From positions 1-24,023 of the forward strand of contig UREK01000029.1 in NCBI GenBank assembly GCA_900546845.1: DNA of 24,023 nt. Direction: 5' to 3'. Made by a program: the position numbers and the translations under genes. Under the pieces are notes generated by a model that searched no databases, was not told the DNA's origin, and worked only from the letters and a program-made list of their open reading frames with translations. Of the stretch, positions 14,424-21,250 are shown in pieces. The DNA comes from an uncultured Eubacteriales bacterium (GTDB lineage: Bacteria > Bacillota > Clostridia > Christensenellales > CAG-138). The number at the start of each line of letters is the position of its first letter. Position 1 is the first letter of the stretch.

Positions 14424-14609
14424 TTCCTGCCGCAGCGGCTAACCCGTTCGGCAGCGCATTCCCATGGCGGCCTATCCTCCTTACCCTTTTTCCGGCACGG
14501 AAAGAGGGAGATGCCGCGAAGGGACTGCACCTCTTCACCGCCGACGGCGCGTGTACAGACCAAAGGCTCCTTCGGCAAAGGAGCTGGCAGCGAAGCGGAC
14601 TGAGGATTG
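14424..14609 (+). repeat. Family B repeat, diverged copy B3
   Basis: The right half from about 14548 matches B2 closely (AGACCAAAGGCTCCTT, GGAGCTGGCAGCG, GACTGAGGATTG ending at 14609). The left half is different, but still contains a hairpin (CCCTTTTTCC at 14484-14493 with GGAAAGAGGG) at the position of the C-run/G-run stem of B2. Confidence 0.65.
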
Positions 14610-14708
14610 TCGTATCCGCACAAGCGCTGGATATACGCCGCTAGGGACCGCCCGGCAAGTTTCCCCATCAACCATCCCATACTAATTGTGAAATCGATTG
14701 GAGGCATT

Positions 14709-15242
14709 ATGAACCAGGCAAAACGCATCGTCCTTGTGATCGACATGCAAAATGATTTTATCACCGGCACACTCGGCACGCCGGAGGCGCAGGCCATCGT
14801 CCCAACCGTGGCCGCGCGCATCGAAGCGGAGCGCACGGCAGGCGCAATGCTTGTTTTTACGCGGGACACCCACGGCGGCGATTACATGCAGACCCTGGAG
14901 GGCAAGCTCCTCCCCGTGCAACATTGCGAACAGGGCGGTGAAGGCTGGGCCCTCGCGCCGGAGATCGCGCCGCTTGCGGAGGGCGCTTTGATTCTCGACA
15001 AGCCGACGTTTGGCTGCGTCGCCCTGCCGGAGCTGCTGCGCCCGCACGTGGGGCCGGATACGGAGTTCCTGCTCCTCGGCCTCTGTACGGACATCTGCGT
15101 CGTGTCGAACGCGCTCCTTTTGCGTGCTTATTTCCCGGGAAATCATATTTTTGTCGCGCCGGACTGCTGCGCGGGCGTCACGCCGGAAAGCCATGCCGCT
15201 GCGCTCACGACGATGAAGATGTGCCAGATCGAACAGGCATAA
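14709..15242 (+). CDS. Isochorismatase-fold cysteine hydrolase (nicotinamidase-like)
   Basis: 177 residues. The catalytic triad of the family can be placed at Asp12 (VIDMQNDF), Lys98 (LDKPTFG) and Cys130 (LCTDICV). A DTH motif (53-55) corresponds to the metal-binding DxH of nicotinamidases. Size and motifs suit nicotinamidase (nicotinamide to nicotinate) or a related amidase; isochorismatase activity itself is less likely in this setting. A GGAGG site precedes the ATG at 14709; a longer frame begins upstream without a ribosome site. It is first of three tightly spaced genes; the next starts 12 bases on. No clear promoter was found between the repeats and the ATG. Confidence 0.87.
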   Translation: MNQAKRIVLVIDMQNDFITGTLGTPEAQAIVPTVAARIEAERTAGAMLVFTRDTHGGDYMQTLEGKLLPVQHCEQGGEGWALAPEIAPLAEGALILDKPTFGCVALPELLRPHVGPDTEFLLLGLCTDICVVSNALLLRAYFPGNHIFVAPDCCAGVTPESHAAALTTMKMCQIEQA

Positions 15243-15253
15243 AGGAGGCTTTC

Positions 15254-16168
15254 ATGCAAAAACCCGTATTGGCAATCCTGGCGGCGGGCATGGGCAGCCG
15301 CTATGGCGGCGGTATTAAGCAGATGGACCCCATCGATGGGGACGGCTGCTTCATCATCGACTATTCTGTCTTTGACGCGCTACGCGCGGGCTTCGATGAG
15401 GTCGTATTCATCATCAAGCACGCGATTGCGGACGATTTCCAGGCGACGGTCGGCGCGCGCGTCGCGCCGCACATGAAGGTGCGCTACGCCTATCAGGAGC
15501 TCAGCAAGATCCCCGCGGGCGTCGCGCTGCCGGAAGGCCGCATAAAGCCGCTTGGCACCACACACGCGCTGCTCTGCGCGGAGGAATCCATCGCCGGGCG
15601 GCCGTTTGCCGTCATCAACGCGGACGATTATTACGGCCCGGATGCGTTCCGGCTGCTGTATGAATTCCTTTCCGACCCTGCGCACGCTGCGGAACATCTT
15701 GCCGTGGGATACCGCCTCGAAAACACGCTGACCGACCACGGCCGCGTCAACCGCGGCGAATGTGTCGTGGAAAACGGCTACCTCGCGCGCATCAGCGAAC
15801 GGCTCGGCATCGCCAAAACTCCTGAGGGCGCGGAATACCAAAACGCGGCGGGCGAGACTGTCTTCATGCCACGCGGCACCGTCGTATCCATGAACTGCTG
15901 GGGGTTCCAGCCGGCGCTGTTCCCGCTCCTGCGCGTCCGGTTTGACGCGAACCTCGCCGCCGGGCTCGCGGCGAACCCGGAAAAATATGAAGACCTGCTG
16001 CCAGACGCGGTCTGCGAAGCCATCCTTTCCGGTCAGGCGCGCGTGCGCGTTTTGCCGACGCTGGGGAGCTGGTTTGGCGTGACCTATCACGAGGATAAGC
16101 CCATGGTTATGGAAAGCATCCGCGCGCTGAAGGCGCAGGGCGTTTATGCGGAAAGGCTTTGGGGATAA
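15254..16168 (+). CDS. Nucleotidyltransferase family protein (NTP_transferase domain)
   Basis: 304 residues. The N-terminal nucleotide loop LAAGMGSRYGG (9-19), a following KQMDPI segment and the metal site VINADDYYG (120-128) mark a GlmU/RmlA-type nucleotidyltransferase. Family members activate sugar phosphates or similar phosphates with CTP, UTP or dTTP. The SRYGG variant with KQM is seen in a Clostridia/Bacteroides group without assigned substrate. Strong ribosome site AAAGGAGG. The acetyltransferase ATG lies 1 base after the stop, so translation is probably coupled. Confidence 0.85.
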   Translation: MQKPVLAILAAGMGSRYGGGIKQMDPIDGDGCFIIDYSVFDALRAGFDEVVFIIKHAIADDFQATVGARVAPHMKVRYAYQELSKIPAGVALPEGRIKPLGTTHALLCAEESIAGRPFAVINADDYYGPDAFRLLYEFLSDPAHAAEHLAVGYRLENTLTDHGRVNRGECVVENGYLARISERLGIAKTPEGAEYQNAAGETVFMPRGTVVSMNCWGFQPALFPLLRVRFDANLAAGLAANPEKYEDLLPDAVCEAILSGQARVRVLPTLGSWFGVTYHEDKPMVMESIRALKAQGVYAERLWG

Positions 16169-16169
16169 C

Positions 16170-16721
16170 ATGCGCATCCGCCCCTATGAACCCTGCGACC
16201 AAGCGCGTCTGCGGGAGGTCTGCCTTGCCACGGCGACGCCGCGCGTCTATGAGGACGCAGCGCTGCGGGAATGGATTCTCCTGATGTACAACGATTATTA
16301 TACGGAGCGCGAATCCGATACCTGCTTCGTTGCCGCGAACGAAGCGGACGAGGCCGTCGGCTATGTGATCTGCGCGCCGGACTATGCGCGTTACCGCCTG
16401 CGCTTCCTGCCCTACCTGCCTCGTATCTGGCACCGCTCCCACAGCGCGGCGCGCAACTGGCTGTTTCACCAGGTGGAAGGATGTTTTGCGCGCGAATATC
16501 CTGCGCATCTGCACATCGACATCTTCCCGGAATACCAGCGGCTCGGCCTTGGGCACCAGCTGATGGACGCACTCTTTGCCGCGCTCCGGGCGAAAAACGT
16601 GCGCGGCGTAATGCTCGGCTGCGGGAAGAACAACGAAAAGGGCAACGCGTTTTATGAAAAGTATGGCTTTACGCGCCTTGGGGAAGCGCGCGGCACGGTG
16701 CTCTGGGGCTTCAAGTTCTGA
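16170..16721 (+). CDS. GNAT-family N-acetyltransferase
   Basis: 183 residues. The acetyl-CoA binding motif A is QRLGLGHQ (123-130) after the HIDIFPEY strand, and the C-terminal NNEKGNAFYEKYGF block is the standard motif B end of GNAT enzymes. Substrate unknown. The chosen ATG at 16170 is 1 base past the preceding stop, with a GGGGAT ribosome site inside the end of that gene; an ATG 8 codons earlier overlaps the previous gene. Last gene of the three-gene operon; a wobble-containing hairpin terminator follows at 16743. Confidence 0.9.
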   Translation: MRIRPYEPCDQARLREVCLATATPRVYEDAALREWILLMYNDYYTERESDTCFVAANEADEAVGYVICAPDYARYRLRFLPYLPRIWHRSHSAARNWLFHQVEGCFAREYPAHLHIDIFPEYQRLGLGHQLMDALFAALRAKNVRGVMLGCGKNNEKGNAFYEKYGFTRLGEARGTVLWGFKF

Positions 16722-16742
16722 AACGGTCCGGCATGAGGTATG

Positions 16743-16771
16743 GGAGCTGTTTGGAAGACGGCTCCTTCTTT
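16743..16771 (+). terminator. Probable terminator of the 14709-16721 operon
   Basis: Stem 16743-16752 with 16756-16765 (10 pairs, two of them G-U) and a 3-base loop, followed by TTCTTT. Confidence 0.5.
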
Positions 16772-16821
16772 ATGCGCACCGGCTATGAGCATTTCCATAT
16801 GCAAAATATTTTTTAGAATGC

Positions 16822-16850
16822 TTTACTTTTTGTTTGAACTGGGATATGAT
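16822..16850 (+). promoter_or_regulatory. Promoter of the FAD-dehydrogenase gene
   Basis: TTTACT (16822-16827), 17-base spacer, TATGAT (16845-16850), in an AT-rich pocket. Start near 16857, with AGGAGG about 23 bases later, just ahead of the ATG at 16895. Confidence 0.6.
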
Positions 16851-16894
16851 AGTTTGGGTCTGAATAGGCCAGCCTAAAACAGGAGGACGCAGCG

Positions 16895-18304
16895 ATGAAC
16901 AAAACCTATGACGCGATTATCATCGGCGCGGGTCCAGCGGGCATTTTTACCGCGCTCGAACTGATGAAACACGATGAAACCAAGAAGGTGCTGCTGATGG
17001 ACAGCGGCCGCGCAATCGCGCAGCGCAAATGCCCCGCGCGCATCACGGGCAAATGCGTGGGCTGCACCCCCTGCGCCATCATGAGCGGCTGGGCGGGCGC
17101 GGGCGCGTTTTCGGACGGCAAGCTCTCCCTTTCGCACGAGGTAGGCGGCAACATCACCAAATATATCCCCGAGGCGGAAGCGCAGGCGCTCATCGACTAC
17201 GCGGATTCGGTCTACGTCGGCTTCGGCGCGCCGGACGCAGTACACGGCAAGGGCGACCCGAAGGTCGCCGAGATCGCTTATGAAGCGAGCCGCCACAACA
17301 TCCACCTGGTGCGCTGCCCCGTGCGCCACATGGGCACGGAGTATTCCGCCATCGTGCTGGAAAACATGTACAAATGGCTCATGGAGCATGAGAATTTCAC
17401 GTTCATGGACGCCACCACGGCGGAGCATGTGATCGTGGAAGGCGGCCGTGCAACCGGCGTGCATTACGTTTCCGGCAGCGGCGCAGGGGACGTTTACGGC
17501 GAAAACATCATCATGGCCCCCGGCCGCGGCGGCGCGCAGTGGCTGCAAAACGAGGGCAAGCGGCTCGGCCTTTCGCTTTCCAACAACGAGGTGGACATCG
17601 GCGTGCGCGTAGAGGTGCCCAACTCCATCATGGATCACCTTACGCAGCACCTTTATGAGGCGAAGCTCGTCTATTACGCGGACACGTTTGAGAACAAGGT
17701 CCGCACGTTCTGCATGAATCCGGGCGGCATCGTCAGCGAGGAGCACTATGAGGGCGGCATCGCCGTCGTCAATGGCCACAGCTACCACGATGCGAGCCTG
17801 CGCACGGAGAACACGAACTTCGCCGTGCTCGTAAGCACACATTTCACCAAGCCCTTCGACGAGCCGATCAAATACGGCAACTATATCGCGCAACTTGGCA
17901 ACATGCTCACCGGCGGCGGCGTGATGGTGCAGCGCCTGGGCGACCTCCTGCTTGGCCGCAGGACGGACGCTTCCCGCCTTGCGAAATCTACCACGCGGCC
18001 GACGCTCACGACCGCCGTGCCGGGCGACCTTTCCTTCGTGCTGCCGCACCGGCATCTGATGAGCGTGATCGAAGCCCTGCGCGCGTTCGACAAGCTCGCC
18101 CCCGGCCTTTATTCCCGCAACACGCTGCTCTACGGCGTGGAGGTGAAATTCTACTCCTGCAAGCTCGAGGTAGACAATCGCTTCCGCACCGCCGTGCCCG
18201 GCCTTTATGCCATCGGCGACGGCGCGGGCATCACGCGCGGGTTGATGCAGGCGAGCGTCACGGGTGTGATCGTTGCGAGGGACATTCTCGGGCAGGGCGA
18301 GTGA
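16895..18304 (+). CDS. FAD-dependent dehydrogenase (COG2509-like)
   Basis: 469 residues. The dinucleotide-binding motif IIGAGPAG is at 9-16, and the C-terminal FAD-contacting segment LYAIGDGAGITRGL precedes the last helix. A cysteine cluster, Cys46, Cys54, Cys57 and Cys60 (CPARITGKCVGCTPC), could bind a metal or Fe-S centre. These features fit the uncharacterised FAD-dependent dehydrogenases of COG2509, common in Clostridia. Substrate is unknown. Strong AGGAGG ribosome site and own promoter. Single gene, followed by a family B repeat. Confidence 0.88.
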   Translation: MNKTYDAIIIGAGPAGIFTALELMKHDETKKVLLMDSGRAIAQRKCPARITGKCVGCTPCAIMSGWAGAGAFSDGKLSLSHEVGGNITKYIPEAEAQALIDYADSVYVGFGAPDAVHGKGDPKVAEIAYEASRHNIHLVRCPVRHMGTEYSAIVLENMYKWLMEHENFTFMDATTAEHVIVEGGRATGVHYVSGSGAGDVYGENIIMAPGRGGAQWLQNEGKRLGLSLSNNEVDIGVRVEVPNSIMDHLTQHLYEAKLVYYADTFENKVRTFCMNPGGIVSEEHYEGGIAVVNGHSYHDASLRTENTNFAVLVSTHFTKPFDEPIKYGNYIAQLGNMLTGGGVMVQRLGDLLLGRRTDASRLAKSTTRPTLTTAVPGDLSFVLPHRHLMSVIEALRAFDKLAPGLYSRNTLLYGVEVKFYSCKLEVDNRFRTAVPGLYAIGDGAGITRGLMQASVTGVIVARDILGQGE

Positions 18305-18386
18305 TAAGCGGGAACGCGCCTGTTTCCTTCGCAGTGCAGCTTTTGTGAGCGGTAGCTTGCTTTATGGAGCGCCGCCCTGGGTAAGG

Positions 18387-18548
18387 CAATTCCCCGTCAG
18401 CGCTTGCGCGCTGCCACCCCCTTTTGTAAAGGGGGCATTTGGGAGTGGTGAACTCCAACGCTTTTTCGTATTCGGATGGCGCATGGGAGCGCACAAACCA
18501 AAAGGCTCCTTTTTGAAAGGAGCTGTCGCCGCAGGCGACTGAGGATTG
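18387..18548 (+). repeat. Family B repeat, complete copy B4
   Basis: 162 bp with ends CAATTCCCCGTC (18387-18398) and GACTGAGGATTG (18537-18548), imperfect inverted repeats (9 of 12). The end hairpins are CAGCGC-TTGC-GCGCTG (18398-18413) and GTCGCC-GCA-GGCGAC (18525-18539); both have different sequence from those of B2 but equally perfect pairing. It fills most of the 327-base gap after the FAD-dehydrogenase gene. Confidence 0.8.
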
Positions 18549-18602
18549 TCTTCCCCCCACAAACGCCGCTTTAAAGCGTCACAACCGCGATTATAAGGAA
18601 AT

Positions 18603-18624
18603 GGCCCCGCCGCAAGGCGGGGCC
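18603..18624. terminator. Terminator hairpin downstream of the TIGR04076 gene
   Basis: GGCCCCGCC (18603-18611), GCAA loop, GGCGGGGCC (18616-18624). It lies 7 bases past the stop of the minus-strand gene at 18632; the following minus-strand bases (ATTTCCTTATAA) are only moderately T-rich. Confidence 0.55.
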
Positions 18625-18631
18625 ACTCGTT

Positions 18632-18895
18632 TCACTCCTCTACAATCTCCGCCCGGAACACGTTGATCGTGTCCGCATCCGGGCAGCAAAAGGTCGCGGT
18701 TCCGGCAGGCTGGCCGGGGATGCTCCCGCCATAGCGGAGAATATCCACAAACGGGAATGCCACGTGCATCGCCATCGGGCAAAGCTTGCCGCGCTCCGTG
18801 TCAAAATCGAAGCTGTCGCCGGGCCGGTGGCCGCGGTGGCAGGGCGCTTCCCCTTTGCGCTCGACGAGCGTAATGCGGATCTTTGGGCGGCGCAT
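18632..18895 (-). CDS. TIGR04076-family protein
   Basis: 87 residues. The layout is basic start (MRRPKIRITLVERKG), a Cys/His pair (CHRGHRPGD), a LCPMAMH segment with an aromatic-rich stretch (VAFPFVDILRYGG), and a final CCPDADTINVFRAEIVEE. This order matches the TIGR04076 family of small proteins of unknown function. The several cysteines suggest metal or redox chemistry, which is inference. A strong AGGAGGGGG site precedes the ATG. It starts 18 bases after the ferredoxin-like gene and is co-transcribed with it. Confidence 0.8.
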   Translation of the reverse strand: MRRPKIRITLVERKGEAPCHRGHRPGDSFDFDTERGKLCPMAMHVAFPFVDILRYGGSIPGQPAGTATFCCPDADTINVFRAEIVEE

Positions 18896-18913
18896 TGCAT
18901 CCCCCTCCTTTTC

Positions 18914-19630
18914 TCAGTCCGCAAGGATTCTTCCATCGGTCGAGAGCGTCACCACCTGCCAGGGGATGAACTTCCCGCTCCTTTGCAGCGCGTCCTTGAC
19001 CGCATTCTCAATGCCGCCGCAGCAGGGCACCTCCATGCGGACGACCTTGATGTTCTTGATGCTGTTGTTGCGAAGGATCTCCGTCAGCTTCTCGCTGTAG
19101 TCCACGCTGTCGAGCTTCGGACAGCCCACGAGCGTGATGCGCCCGCGCACGAAATCCCGGTGGAACGCGGCGTAAGCGTATGCGGTGCAATCTGCCGCAA
19201 CAAGCAGGCGCGCGTTTTCAAAATACGGCGCGTTTACCGGCACGAGCTTGATCTGCACCGGCCATTGCTGCAGCTCGGACGCAATGGGCGTCATTGCGCC
19301 GCACGCGTCCGGCTCCGCTGTGCCGCGCGCAATCGCCTTCGCCTGCGTGCCGGGGCAGCCGCAGGGCAAAGTCTCTTCTTCCGTTTGCATCTTCTTCTGC
19401 TTGTTCTGCAATACCGCCGCCTCGTCGTAGGCCGCGGCTTCCCGCTCCACGAAAGCGATCGCCCCCGTCGGGCAGGCGGGCAGGCAATCGCCCAGGCCGT
19501 CGCAATAATCGTCCCGCATCAGGCGCGCCTTCCCGTTTACCATGCCGATGGCCCCCTCGTGGCAAGCCGCCGCGCAGAGTCCGCAGCCGTTGCACTTCTT
19601 TTCGTCGATTTCAATGATTTTGCGGATCAT
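18914..19630 (-). CDS. 4Fe-4S ferredoxin-like protein with C-terminal extension
   Basis: 238 residues. The N-terminal ferredoxin domain has one complete cluster motif (Cys13, 16, 19, 23) and a second with only Cys43, Cys49 and Cys53 in CDGLGDCLPACPTGAI, so its second cluster lacks a ligand from the usual set. A CGCPG motif follows near residue 90, then a roughly 130-residue alpha/beta domain with further cysteines (DCTAYAY, VGCPKLDS, VPCCGG). The family is usually found beside Crp/Fnr regulators in anaerobes and is presumed to handle electrons or redox sensing; exact partner unknown. ATG at 19630 has AGGAGGAA just upstream. Divergent from the Crp/Fnr gene with only 93 bases between start codons. 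Confidence 0.87.
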   Translation of the reverse strand: MIRKIIEIDEKKCNGCGLCAAACHEGAIGMVNGKARLMRDDYCDGLGDCLPACPTGAIAFVEREAAAYDEAAVLQNKQKKMQTEEETLPCGCPGTQAKAIARGTAEPDACGAMTPIASELQQWPVQIKLVPVNAPYFENARLLVAADCTAYAYAAFHRDFVRGRITLVGCPKLDSVDYSEKLTEILRNNSIKNIKVVRMEVPCCGGIENAVKDALQRSGKFIPWQVVTLSTDGRILAD

Positions 19631-19651
19631 GGTTCCTTCCTCCTCAGCCGC

Positions 19652-19680
19652 TTGACTTTCTGATAAGATCATACTATACT
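19652..19680 (+). promoter_or_regulatory. Promoter of the Crp/Fnr gene
   Basis: TTGACT (19652-19657), 17-base spacer, TATACT (19675-19680); start near 19687. One of the best promoters in the window. The ferredoxin-like gene must be read from the same 93-base region in the other direction, where I find no equally good boxes. Confidence 0.75.
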
Positions 19681-19696
19681 TTCGGAAATCATTATG

Positions 19697-19711
19697 TTGT
19701 TATTCCAACAA
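19697..19711. promoter_or_regulatory. Possible operator in the Crp/Fnr leader
   Basis: TTGTT-N5-AACAA is a perfect inverted repeat lying about 10 bases after the predicted start and before the ATG at 19724. Its layout resembles Crp/Fnr-type half-sites, so autorepression or control of the divergent gene is possible. Confidence 0.4.
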
Positions 19712-19723
19712 AGTGAGGAAAAT

Positions 19724-20395
19724 ATGGATGGAGAATTGATTGTAAACAGCAAATTGTTCCGCGGCATCTCGCCGGAGGAGGCCGCCTCCATACTGCACTG
19801 CCTCCAGGCGGTGGAACGCCGCTACCCCAAGGGCGCGCTCATTTGCCGCCAGGGAGAGCCGGTTCCAGCGGCAGGGCTGCTGCTTTCCGGCGAGGTACAC
19901 ATCGTACAGAGCGACCTTTGGGGCAACCAGAGCATGTTCTCCCGCATCGGCCCGGGAGAACTGTTCTCCGAGGCGTATGCCGCTTTGCCCGGCGCAGTTT
20001 CGCTCGTGAACGCCGTCGCCGCGCAGGAAAGCCGCGTACTGCTGCTCTCGGTCGCGCGCATCCTGCACACCTGCCCTTCCGCCTGCGCGTTCCATGCGCG
20101 GCTCATCCGCAACCTGCTTGCCTGTGCAGCGGAAAAGAATCTCCACCTTGCGGAGAAGATCACGCACACCGCGCCCAAGACCATCCGCGGCCGAGTGCTT
20201 TCGTACCTTTCGGCAGAGGCCATCCGGCAGGGGAAGCACAGCTTCCGGATCCCGTTTTCCCGCCAGCAGCTCGCGGATTACCTTTGCGTGGAGCGCAGCG
20301 CCCTTTCCGCCGAGCTCGGCAAGATGCAGCGGGACGGGCTGATCGAATTCCGGAAGGATGCGTTCACGCTGAAGGCAGAGGCCGCTCCGCTATAA
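19724..20395 (+). CDS. Crp/Fnr-family transcriptional regulator
   Basis: 223 residues: a cyclic-nucleotide-binding-type sensor domain (LFRGISPEEAASIL, then ALICRQGEP and GLLLSGEVHIVQSD), a long dimer helix, and a C-terminal winged helix with RIPFSRQQLADYLCVERSALS as recognition region. FNR's N-terminal cysteine cluster is absent, so it is not a classic oxygen-sensing FNR; a bound ligand or haem is possible. Start at 19724 is preceded by GAGGAAA; an ATG 10 codons earlier overlaps the operator. It is divergent from the ferredoxin-like gene, a pairing that suggests control of that redox unit. Confidence 0.92.
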   Translation: MDGELIVNSKLFRGISPEEAASILHCLQAVERRYPKGALICRQGEPVPAAGLLLSGEVHIVQSDLWGNQSMFSRIGPGELFSEAYAALPGAVSLVNAVAAQESRVLLLSVARILHTCPSACAFHARLIRNLLACAAEKNLHLAEKITHTAPKTIRGRVLSYLSAEAIRQGKHSFRIPFSRQQLADYLCVERSALSAELGKMQRDGLIEFRKDAFTLKAEAAPL

Positions 20396-20405
20396 AAACG
20401 AGCAA

Positions 20406-20426
20406 TGGGCGGCCAGTAGCCGCCCA
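20406..20426. terminator. Bidirectional hairpin between the Crp/Fnr and GIN-domain genes
   Basis: TGGGCGGC (20406-20413), CAGTA loop, GCCGCCCA (20419-20426), located between convergent stop codons. AAAAA lies just before it and TATTTT some way after. Confidence 0.55.
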
Positions 20427-20448
20427 CAAGCTCCATATTTTCCGGCAT

Positions 20449-21240
20449 TTACGCCTCAGGCGAATGCTCTCCCTTCTGCGTTACCGTACCAAGGCCGGAG
20501 ACGGACTGGGTGACGGTGGGGCTGCCGTAGTACTCGATGCTGCCGACGCCGGAGATCTTCGCCTCCAGCTCCTCCACGACCGTGACGCACATATCGCCTG
20601 CACCGGAGATTTTCGCCTCCAGCGCATTGCAGATGAAGTTCTCGCCCTCAATATCCCCCGCGCCGGAGATGTGGATGGCCGCAAGATCCGCCGTACCGGA
20701 GAGCGTAAAGGAACCCGCACCGGAGATCTTCGCCTCAAAATCGCTCACGGAAAGGTTTTCGACGCTGCCATCCGCTGCGCCGCTCACGTTGAGCGAAAGC
20801 GCTTCCGCGCCATCCGCGTCTATGGTCACATCATAGCCGCCGGAAAGGTCGATCTCGTCAAACCGGGCGCAGATGGTCAGCTCGAAGCGGTCGGTCTTGA
20901 TCTCAAGGTGCTTGCTTGGGCCGACGCGGATTACGCCGTTGCGCACGGTAATCGCAAAGCCGTAATCGAGCAGATCCTCGCTGACCACGGCTTCGACGGA
21001 AGGCGTATCGGAATAGGCGACGTTGATCTTCACGTTCTTGGAATTGGTGAAGGACATGTTGTCGACCTCGATACGATAGACCTCCTCCGCATCCGGCGTT
21101 GCCGTGAGCGTCGTGTAATCGTCCGAAAGCGTCACATAGCGCGGCGAAACGGTGATGGTAACGCAGCCGGTCATCGCCGCCGCGCAGGCGAAGAGGAGCA
21201 GCAGCGCGAGCGCGCGCCGCAAAAACGGTTTCTTGTTCAT
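20449..21240 (-). CDS. GIN-domain (DUF2807) lipoprotein
   Basis: 263 residues. The signal peptide ends in the lipobox AAMTGC, with Cys26 as lipidation site, so the protein is anchored on the outer face of the membrane. The rest is a beta-helix-like domain with the repeated 'ISGAG' motif (KISGAGSF, HISGAGDI, KISGAGDM, KISGVGSI) typical of the putative auto-transporter adhesin, head GIN domain family. Role not known; surface binding is assumed for the family. The ATG at 21240 has GGGGG as ribosome site. It begins 10 bases after the NlpC/P60-like gene and forms an operon with it. Confidence 0.85.
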   Translation of the reverse strand: MNKKPFLRRALALLLLFACAAAMTGCVTITVSPRYVTLSDDYTTLTATPDAEEVYRIEVDNMSFTNSKNVKINVAYSDTPSVEAVVSEDLLDYGFAITVRNGVIRVGPSKHLEIKTDRFELTICARFDEIDLSGGYDVTIDADGAEALSLNVSGAADGSVENLSVSDFEAKISGAGSFTLSGTADLAAIHISGAGDIEGENFICNALEAKISGAGDMCVTVVEELEAKISGVGSIEYYGSPTVTQSVSGLGTVTQKGEHSPEA

Positions 21241-21250
21241 GTTTTCCCCC

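Noticed and set aside
14261..14609. Family B elements as an insertion sequence with transposase
   Set aside because: At about 160 bp they are too small to encode a transposase and none is found in the window; only a miniature, non-autonomous element is possible.
19724..20395. Calling the Crp/Fnr protein a true oxygen-sensing FNR
   Set aside because: The N-terminal cysteine cluster needed for the FNR Fe-S centre is not present.
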